DNA of 64,000 nucleotides. Origin: Agapetus fuscipes (taxonomy: Eukaryota > Arthropoda > Insecta > Trichoptera > Glossosomatidae). The notes beneath the pieces are model-generated. The model ran no database searches and was not told where the DNA came from. It saw nothing but the letters and a program-made list of their open reading frames with translations. Below are positions 11,290-21,600 of the stretch, in pieces; positions within the stretch are counted from its first letter, which is position 1, and each line of letters starts with the position of its first letter. The DNA lies in assembly GCA_951799405.1 (NCBI GenBank), contig OX637362.1, forward strand, positions 11,580,493 to 11,644,492, written 5' to 3'. A program made the translations under genes and the position numbers.

Positions 11290-11445
11290 CGTAGGCATCA
11301 TCATCATCATGAGCTGGACGGCCCTAAATGGACCTTGGCTGAATCCAGGATTCTCCTCCACTCACGCCTGCCCATCGCCTTTGCTCTCCAGCTAAGTATG
11401 TTAACCTTGGCTGCATCTGTGTTGACACTGTCCCATCCATCACCT
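11290..11445 (-). mobile_element. LINE 3' end fragment with CAT-repeat tail
   Basis: Minus strand GWDSVNTDAAKVNILSWRAK, then GRREWRRILDSAKVHLGPSS. ATCATCATCATC at the 3' end is the tail. Confidence 0.7.
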
Positions 11446-11989
11446 TCCTTGTCGCCTTCAGCTTTATGTATTAATATACTCAAAATATTGACAAAATAAA
11501 TAGTATGCTTATCTAAAAAGTTTTTTACAATAAATATTAAGGCCGGTATTTTCAAGTAGGTATAGTAAAGTTAACTAAAATGCTATTTCAGTTAAATTTT
11601 CATAATATTTAACTCATCGAAATTTGCCAATAAATATTTAGTTAACTAACGATTTGCAAGATGGTGTTGCCTTCACTGACAGCAGCTGTTCTTTTTTAAT
11701 GCAAGGATACATCAAAATTGTTGCCAACTGAACATTTTCTGTGTCGTTTTCCAGCTTAATGAAGGTTAGACATTTGATAACCAGGAGTTTTTTTTAAAGC
11801 TTTTGAATGGCAATGTAATTATTTCTAAGATTTTGGGGTGGGGCTTGCCACTTTGGTAATTCTCGGGTTTAGTTAACTGGAACTGGAGTATTTTGAATAA
11901 TAGTTCACTAAAATATTACTAAACTTGAATATACCGGCCCTACAAAATTTATTTTCACTTTGTAAATGTGTAAACCTTACAAAATTTGC

Positions 11990-12125
11990 TTATGAAATTG
12001 AAAAGGCTGAGATGGATTGGCAACGTGTACAAGACGCCGGATTGTAATGTCCCGAAGAAACTTCTGAATGGATGCCCAGGTGGAAGGAGACTAATAGGAA
12101 GGCCCAGGATGTTACGAGCGGAGAT
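11990..12125 (+). mobile_element. LINE reverse transcriptase C-terminal fragment
   Basis: LKRLRWIGNVYKTPD, GGRRLIGRPRMLRAEM, the LRWxGHV...GRPRxRW pattern of non-LTR elements. Confidence 0.65.
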
Positions 12126-12130
12126 GCCGC

Positions 12131-12430
12131 TCCATAGTCTAACTAAAGGTTAACACTCCTGACTCGTAAATGGAAGGTTGTGGGTTCGAATCCCGGTGGA
12201 GCACAAAAAATATCTGATTAATATTTTCAAAAATGTTATTCACTGAGTGAAAAATTCATACACCTTTACCAAAGACCGGTCACTAAAAGTCCAGCCAGCC
12301 TTACAGCAACTGGGTCTTGCTTGAGAATTGACGCTTTCTACAGCGACAACCAAGCTCGCAGAGGGCTCTTGAGGTGTGATTCACACAAAAACAGCGCTCA
12401 CCAAATAAATCATCCTAATATTGTTATTAT
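12131..12430 (+). mobile_element. SINE family A (tRNA-derived), near-complete
   Basis: The head has GTGGGTTCGAATCCCGG as B box and a tRNA-like start TAGTCTAA...TTAACAC. The body carries GCTCTTCGCTGGGTGAAAAA (variant), CCAGCCTTACAGCAACTGGG and ACAGCGCTCACCAAATAAAT, and the tail is TAATATTGTTATTA. Pol III-type internal promoter by family logic. It lies about 100 bp behind the SF3A3 stop, antisense to that gene. Confidence 0.85.
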
Positions 12431-12531
12431 GCCACACAGCTTCTCCGCGTGGCAAGTCGGACAATGGTTGCAGGGGATAGGAGGAGTTGGGAGTTCAGAT
12501 TTTGGCTGTGGCTCCAGAGGAATGGTTTCTC

Positions 12532-12665
12532 CTACAGCAGGCCCTGTCTCTTGAGATCTTCGTAGGTTTTCCGGTTGACAACATTCCCCAGAGAGTCCTC
12601 GTATTCTTCCTCATTCTCCGCCACCCATCTCTCCCCTTCCTTTTGCTGTTTCAGTTTCTCCCATA
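12532..12665 (-). CDS. SF3A3: SF3A3 last coding exon
   Basis: Begins TA|TGG, so the split codon is Leu, giving [14 protein letters not shown] and ending [10 protein letters not shown] plus TAG at 12534-12532. It has no long open frame of its own and was found by family similarity. It joins exon 10 in phase across about 1.45 kb that contains a Tigger remnant. Confidence 0.96.
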
Positions 12666-15600
12666 CTGAAAAAATAAATCAAATAATTTAACCTCCCTAC
12701 CTTCAGGTTATTTTCGGAGCAAAAAATAATCAGGAATCAAAACCACAATGTACGTCTTCCTGACTTTTGAAGAGTATTATGAAATATTACAAAACGCCGA
12801 AGATAAAACAAACAACCGATCGCTTAGCCTGCCCTTGAGGAACTAACTTGTCTAGACTTGTAATGACATGACTTTAGAACTCAGGCGGACGCCAGGTGAT
12901 TTGTAGTTTTCAAATATATATTTTTTTCTCAAGCGCGTACGCGATGTAGCAGAATGGTACACTCAAAGTTTACGTATCGCGTACGTTCATATGCATAGGA
13001 CGATTAAAAAAGTGTATCCAGGTTTTTTTATAGATGGTACTGTTTCCAATGGAATGCATTTATAAGTCCAGCCATTTTTCAAATGGAACTAACTTCAAAG
13101 CAGACAGCCAAATTCTGGCATACATTGCCTTCTTTTAAATTCACTCTGTATATCCCAATCATTCACAAGTTCCATACTTTTCTCGGTGTTCCTTTTCCTC
13201 TTTTTCTTTACACATTCTTTCTGTATATACACACGGTCAGTTTTTTATTATTCATCTCTCTACATGTCCACATCATTTCATCACATTCTTTTGCAACTTT
13301 ACTTTCACATACTCTTTCAACCTGCATTTTTCTTTTACTCATTCATTTTCAAGTTTATTTCTATAAATATAATAATAATAATATACAGTAGAGCCGCGCT
13401 AGTTCGAACCCTGCCTAATCTGTTGATCGCGGTAATCTGAACGATCTCGCACCCAGGAATTAAGATAATAAGCCATGCTGAGGCTGTGGAGGCATTCAAC
13501 AAATGCATTCAATGGGCTGACGAAAACGGCGTGTCAAGTCAGGACACATTGTTGCTGAGGCGGTTGCGAAGTGATGTTTTTTCCCAAAAATTTGCCAAAT
13601 CAAAGCAAAAGTCAATGCTAGATTTTCTTGTTCCAAAGTAGTATGCATAAGGAAATATGACGGACAATATAAAATATTTGTTACTTTTTTTTTTCATTTG
13701 AATTACGATTGAAGGTTGCTTAAATAAATAAAACTCAAACAAATCCCAATTTGTTATTTTTCACCTCCATAGAATTTGTCCCATACTATAATCCGAACAT
13801 CCTGTTATTTAAAACCCTCCTGTGTTTTTAGGGGTTCGGATTAACGAGGCTCTACTGTATATGCATTGAAATAAATTGAAAACTTCTTAAAATGGACTTG
13901 TGTTCCCTTCCCAATTTAATACGGTTATATTCAAAACCAACATCAATCGCCACTTCCTTGCAGCGCCTCACGACAGAAGCAACAACTCAAGAAATACCTC
14001 TGCGGCACCCTTCTAGGGTGACATAGACCCCCAAGACTTTCAAGAATTGGGGAGCCTCCCGCACAGGATTCCTTAAAAAAAAAATCAACAAAGGAAGCAA
14101 AATTAAAAAAAAATGCTTACATGCGAGGGCATCTTCTATGGAAGTGACGTTTGCAAAGTGCGCAGTGTTGGGGATGCCGAGGCACCTCATCCCGTGCGCG
14201 TGTCGCCACTCTGCAAAGTGCCTCTGGTACGCCTTGGGGCCCTTGTACGTGAAGTTGCCGCAGATCTCGCACGAGTAGGAAATGTTCAGGCCGTGCAGCT
14301 TGTACAGCCAGTACGGGATGGGCTGCAACACAACACAACAATCAACTTTATAACATAATGTTTTTGAAAAATCATTTGCCAAAAGTTATTGACCCTTTAA
14401 CTGCGGGTGACACGCATAGGCAAACATCCCTCAAGACACTCTACTTCGCAGCGATAGCACAGAAAGCGCCCTTGGAGTGACAATCTTTCCCGAAACGGTG
14501 CTATATTAAATCATCATCATCATCATCATAGGCGTCAAGTGTAAACTTGCATACAGTGTGGCTGTCAATCATAGACGTCATCCAACTTTGAACTTATCCC
14601 TGACATCTGTGTTTAACTTTTGCAGGAGTAAGTTAATTGATCCGTGACTTTCTCTGGGGAGTGAGTTTTTTTCACATTACAATTTAATGTTTTTTTTTTT
14701 TATGAAATCTGTGTGTTATGAAGAAAAATATGATTTAAAAAAAATTAAAAAAATTAAAACATACAATTTATATGTTTTATCCCACAAAAACTGATTTTAT
14801 AGTCCAGGTATCACAAACCATTTACTGTCACAAAAACACTCAACTATTTATCAAAAAATCACTAAGACAACATTATTCTTTCCACTTAAAACACATTCTT
14901 ATTGATATTATTTTACCGGGTTGAATTTAATTTGACGTCAGAGCAACTCGTTTAAACTAAGATCTCCTATACATTGATAATTAGGTTTTCACTTCCTTCT
15001 CAAGCAAGCTTACAGGTACCGTTAAAAAGGACTTTGTGAAACACTCACCTTGCCGTCCCAGCCGTGGGGCAGGTTCTTGGGGTTGAAGGGCACGTCGTCC
15101 TGATCAGCCTCCATGTCGCTGTCCTCAGCGCTCTCCTCCCCAGAGCTGTCCCCTCTCTCTCCAGCTGTGCGCGCCTGTTTGCGCTGGACGTTCTCCTTGG
15201 TAGAGGCGCGCTGCTCCGATACCAAAGATGCGTACCTGTAAACATACAGTTATAATTTAATGGAGAGGCTATAAATTTGATTTAGTTCTAAACATTGTGA
15301 GGCAAACAGTTCTAATTTCACTAGAAATAGTTCTTTGATTTGTCTCGCTTGCACAACAGGCGAAATGTTTTTGTCCTTTTCTATCGCGCAATGTGTCTCT
15401 GATCCGTCTATCAATTTATGTTAACAGTTCATATATTACATCGACTGCTCCAAGGAAGAAGGAAGTAACTCCGAAATTTAGGTTTTTGACTTATTTCCAT
15501 TTCTGAAGGTAACAAATCATTATCTTCATTCCAAGATGACAGCGGTGTGACTATATCTTTTAAAACCGTTAAAAAAATAATGTAAAAAATATTTTAGGCA

Positions 15601-18600
15601 TTGTTCTCCATGGAATAAATAACATTCAATTGGCTTTCCTGCAAAACTATCTTTTTTGACTTAGTGCTGTCTTCCTTGGAGCAGTCAATATAAAGTTGGA
15701 TAATTTTTCTCTTTTAGGTGGCGTGTAGTAGCTCCAGCCACCCCAAGGGCGCCCATCATTGCTTGCTTCCTGGAAAACATGTAACTCTTCAACTTCTTCT
15801 TGAAGCGTTCTTCACTGGTCTCCATCCTCAGCTTCAGAGCTAGCTGGTTCCAGCACAACGGTCCAACTGAGCCACACGCCCTATCCCCAAAGCCTGTTCT
15901 GCTCCGTCGAGGTGGCATTTTCAACCTGTTGATAGCATCACCCTTTGCTGAGCGAAGGGTGCACTGCTTACCAACGATCTCCTCAACCTCACACAGTTCA
16001 GTCAAATAAGACGGAGCCGCTCCTCTGAGGGAGTTAAATACCATAAGGCACACTTTATACTCCACTTTCTCCGGGACACGCAGCCAGTGAAGACGCTGCA
16101 ATAGAGGAGTGACATGATCAGTTTTATGTCCTCCAAAAATGATTTTTGCTGCGGCATTAAAGACATAACAAAATATTGTAAAATGATCAATATTACAGGA
16201 TCCAGAGATTATTTTGCAAAGCATACTTGGTATGATATATTGGCCGGCCAAAAAAGCAAGTGAACAGATTTCAGTCAGTTTAGAATGCAACACTACACAG
16301 ATCTTCGGGATGTTCAAATTCACTCACATCACTCCGCTGTTGAAAGAGTAAGATAAGATTCGTTTTCCTGAGAGGCAAGTCTACTGTGTGTATTTGATGG
16401 TATTCAAAGCACTAAATGGTATGGCGGAAAACGGGGTAACGGGGGAAAACACATTTTCCCCCATTAAGGTAGGTGGGGGTAAGTGTGGCGAGACGGACAA
16501 TGAGGTAAGCGGTGGTGTGACATACTGAGGTAAGCAGTGTGAGGATACCGATGGAGTGAAACGGACTGGAATCCAAAGAAAGGAATTCAGAATCTGTTGG
16601 CATTTTCAGGGAGCACTGAAAGCGCACCTGTATAAAATATCTCATTCATCTTTGTGAATATAAATTAGAAATGATACTCACCGGTATACTTGCGCCTCAA
16701 TGGCAGCTATGTCTTTGTGTCGGTGTTGAGTGGAAGTCTTGCCGCGCGTAGTTCCCTTCTTTGCCACCAGAGATCTGTCCAAGGCGGCTTGACCTTTGGT
16801 GCTGAACAATCTGAAGCAATCACATTTGGTTTAGGTTCTTTCTGATGCATAAACTTGGGCTGAACATATTATCCAGTAAGAGCGATCAAACCATTGACAT
16901 AAATGATATCTGTGGATTAGACATTTTATATTTGTTTCAACCTGCTTACGAAAATGTCCTTAGTAAGAAAACAAACAAAGGACTTCACAGCAGTACAAAA
17001 AAAACTCGGGCGAATGTAAAAATGTTTCTAGAAAGGTGGCAGCATTGCCGCCTGCTTACTATGCCTGCATAGATATGCATAGATGAATACGGTATAAATC
17101 TTGTGATCGATAAAATTGATGAATTTTAAAGGAAAAAGGCATTATGACATGTGTTGTAATTGGGTGTCCAAACACAAAATGGAGAAAGAAAGAAAACATA
17201 AAATTTGACATGTAAAAACATGTTTTGTATGGCTACACAACTGCAATGTTTGATTTGACTGAGACAATATGTGGTCTATAGTATGTATCTATGCAGTAAG
17301 TTAGTTTCTGCTCCTCTATGTTATTACTCGATGGATTTAACAGTCCTATAGCTTACCAACTGAGCAATCGACCGGATGACAATTTCATTTATATGGTTGA
17401 ATATTTACCTCTGCGCCCTTTCCTCCAGGGTTCCTCCGCACTTGAGTCCAAGGGCCATCAGGGCTGACTTGAGCCTGTCCAGCCCCAGCGAGGCCAACTC
17501 CTCCCAAGAAGAGAAGGCAGACAGATCCAAGTGAGCACCCACGTTGGTCAGCGCACCGCCTGTCTCTTTCTGCACAAGAGCCATCCATAAATTTATTATT
17601 AAACTTTATAATATGGAAGTACAGAGGTGTTAGGTAAGATGGTCTGGTAGAGCCATTCCAAGTCTACTTGCCGATGATCTCCATTGGAAGCGATGGAGAC
17701 CGCGGCATTCTGACGTCAGTCCACAAATAAAATCAAACAATATTTTTGAAAAAAATAAAATATTTTACTGAGACTCTCTTTTATATTTAACCTTTATTTT
17801 GATCATTTGCTCATGTATAAAATATCATGAATATTTTTTATTGAAATTACTTTGAAGCCAGGCTATTTTTTAACACAATAACAAGATAATTTTTGAAAAT
17901 ATTTGCATGGTAGGGAAGACTCTCAGTTCATATATTTTTTTTAATAAATGAATCAAGAGAAAAATTATCATGTTTTTTTTTTTTTTTTTTAAGAAATCCT
18001 GTGCGGGAGACTCCCTAGATTCTAAAGACTCTAGGGGTCTATGACACTTGTAGTGCCGCAGAGGGGTACGAGCTTGGTCTTCGCTACAAAGCGCCAATAC
18101 TCAAGCAAGACCCTAGTTGCTGTAAGGCTGGATGGACCTTTTTGGTGACCGGACATTGGTAAAGGTTTTTATGAATTTTTCAACCCAGCGAAGAGCACAT
18201 TCGAGATATAAATGGTATATTTTTGTGCTCCACCGGGATCCGAATCCACAACCTTCCATTTACGAGTCCGAAGTGTTGCCACTACGGACTACGGACCGGT
18301 CCAAGTGTGTGGCTTTTTTCAAGTTTTTTCATTTCATCAGAGAAGTTTTGCAATATTTGCAGGGTTTATGTTCATTTGCATTTTTATCTTGATTGTACAC
18401 ATTCAACACATTGATACGCCGCACTCGACTAACGAAGGCCCTGGATTTCGCCTCCCGTCGAGCTCCTTGACAAAACGCGCTGATTGGCCAGCGTTCGTCA
18501 ATACACCGGCTGATCCAAATTTAATTATAAGATCTGATGTACTTATGTAAATTTAATAAAAAGCTGGGAAGTTGTCTTAATGATGGTCGGCCTGTTGGCC

Positions 18601-21600
18601 CGCAGTACTTTCATGATTGTGTCGGCCTGCTGGCCAGAGTCATTGAGAGTCTGTAACCTTGCACACTGTTAAATTGTAAAAAGAAAAAGAAAGAAAGTCA
18701 ATTAACAAACAAAAACCAAGTCTTCCTCGATATTTGATAGAGGGTATTCCGGTCCGGTCGATAGCTCAGGTGGTAGAGTGCTTGCATTCCATGCCGAAAG
18801 CTCGGGTTCGAATCCCACCAAGGGTGTCAGAAATGATTTCCCATTTCGGTGTTTATTTCAAACCCCAAAATAAAATACCGGCAAGGTTTACTCAGCCTTC
18901 ACAAGAAATGAGTACCAGCACTCTCGGGAGCTGGGAAACCTCCACTTTAACTGAAGTGGTTAACGTAAGACCGGCCCCCTTACCTGTAAAAATAAATAGG
19001 TTCAACTCGCCACATGCGACCCCTTCGGGGATAACGCGGCAAGAAGTTACACTATATGTGTAGCTTGGTTGCGGTTGCGTATCAACATGTAAGCACAAAC
19101 TTACATGTGAAATAGATCTCTACCCTCGAAATAAATGTGAATTTGATGCCCATCGGACTAAAAACATTGTTTTGACCTTGTGTTGCATAATTTGCCTCTT
19201 TTACCTATGGAACAAAAATGAATCCACATGCCTGAATAGCGTAGTGAACTGCAGGTTGTTGAATAAAATATGTTACCGGCCATCCCGGAAAGCTGCCAGC
19301 TTCCCACTGCTTGATGAAGTCCTGGTGAGCCTGCGCCATCTCATGCGCGGGATCCAGCAGAGGCTTCACCCGCCCCACAAACCCCTTCAGGTACTGGAGA
19401 AGCGCACGCACATAGGCACGGTAGTCGCCGTTCTTGCGTTCCCGGGGTATGTCAAACAGGTGGTCAAACAGACCAAGGTAGGTGATGTAATCCACTTTCT
19501 GAAAATAAGACATTACATGAGAAAACGCCGATTAGGAGCATGTGAAATGAAGCTAGCACTGGCAACATAAAAAAAGGGAAACGTACGAGAGGCGTGAGTT
19601 TTGTAAAAAATTGTGGAATAGCTAAGCAATCCACGGTCTCACCGAGTTAGGTCTTTACTTTTTAGAAAATTCAAGATCCAAACTCAGGCCCGCCGCACAG
19701 AGTCAGGATGAGATGGGAGTCACAGGACTTACGACCTGTCTCTGGTTGGTTAAGGATCCTTGACAACGTTCCCAATTCCTCCCAATATGTGAAGTCCGAC
19801 ATTGCATGCCTAGAGGTGCCTGGCTCTCGGATCTTCCCAACCAAATGTGGTATGATCCCGAGATGGCCGCCTTTGTCAGTTTTTCCAGAAAGCCATTTTT
19901 TGGGATCTATTGAGTCCCAGATCCTTAAGAACCGGTCCGCAGTCCAGTGGTAACACTTCGACTCGTAAATGGAAGGTTGTGGGCTCGAATCCCGGCGGAG
20001 CACAAAAAATATACCGTTTATATTTTCAAATTTGCTCTTCGCTGGGTTGAAAATTCATTCATTCATAAACCATTACCAAAGACCGGTCATCAAAAGGTCC
20101 ATCCAGCCTTACAGCAACTGGGTCTGGCTTGAGAATTGGCGCTTTCTACAGCGACGACCAAGCTCGCAGAGGGCTCTTGAGGTGTCTAATCTAATCTAAG
20201 TTACAAAGATATGTTACATTGGAGATTCACATTACATGCATTCCCACAACCAAGACACGTACAAGTTCGCGCTTGCACGTGCCTCATGTGAGCCTACAAT
20301 ATAAAAACCAATCTCAAATGGACATACACCCTGCAACTCTTGCCGTCCTTCCCTGTAACAGGGGTGACATTGGCAAAGTGAACCATTTTTACAGCATGGG
20401 TGGTCAGCCGCATACCAACCTAAGGTGTGATACACACAAAAACAGCGCTCACCAAATAAATCATCCTAATATTATTATTAAATTATTAAAACACTAGAAA
20501 GACGTGTAGTAACAGATCAGCAGATATACTGATTAGTGGGTTAACGGATAATGGTGGGCAGGAAATATTATATTACCTCGATTCCTTTTAGATTAATGTA
20601 TTTCTCATAGCATTCGTGCAGGTCCAAGTACTTGCCATATCCCTCTTCATCTGTGAACTCAATCAGGTCTGAAACATAACGATACACAGTGTTACTCCAG
20701 TTCAGAGAAAGAGAATATTGTATCCTTACATTTAGTAATAGAAAACACAACTTACTGGCATCTTCTGAGGGGTTTTCTCTGACTATATTCAAGTTTTCAA
20801 ACTCTACCGACATTGGGATGTTGATCTGAAATGAGAAACAGTATTCAGTTAACAGTAGTCTTCGCTAAAATGAGCAAATTACTGTTGTGCCGAAATTTAA
20901 GCCTTGAACTCCGGAAGCGCATAGTGAGGTGCTACGTTTTCCCAATCGCTCTGTATGGTATGGAGGGATGGACTCTCACGCAGGCACTGGAGAGACGAAT
21001 TGAAGCATTCGAGATGTGTCTATACCGAAAAATGCTTCGGATCTCTTGGCGTGATTGAGTCACCAATGAAGAAGTCCTTCAACGAATGCGCACTACAAAG
21101 GAGCTCCTGCCTACCATTAAGCAGAGAAAGCTAATGTACTTCGGTCACATTATGAGAAATGAGAAGTACTGTCTCTTTCATCTTATCATTCAGGGTAAGA
21201 TTGAGGGGAGAAGATCTCAGGGACGCCGAAGGACATTGTGGCTGAAGAACCTGCGACAGTGGTTCGGCAGAAGCACCAAGTCCCTGTTTCGAGCCGCAGC
21301 ATCAAAAATGAAAATAGCTATGATGATCGTCGATCTTCGTTAGAAGTGGCACAAGAAAAAGAAGAATTCAGTTAGCATCTATCATCGCTCGCCCAAGTTC
21401 TCTAAGATCACTCCACTGCTGAAAAGGCTTCACTGTCTCCATATACCTGAGAGGGTAAATTTCAAGTTGTGCGTAATACACACAAGGTGCTGCATGGAGC
21501 AGCTGCCGAAAACCTGCAAGAGCTCATTGAGAAAACAATGCGTTGACAAGAGAGGGTGGACACTGAGGTCAGCGCAAACCATTGGCAGCACCCTGGAGCT

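Noticed and set aside
18770..18840. Functional tRNA genes at GATAGCTCAG...GGTTCGAATCC sites
   Set aside because: Every such site is the head of a SINE A or B copy. The acceptor stems do not close and the sequence continues into the SINE body.
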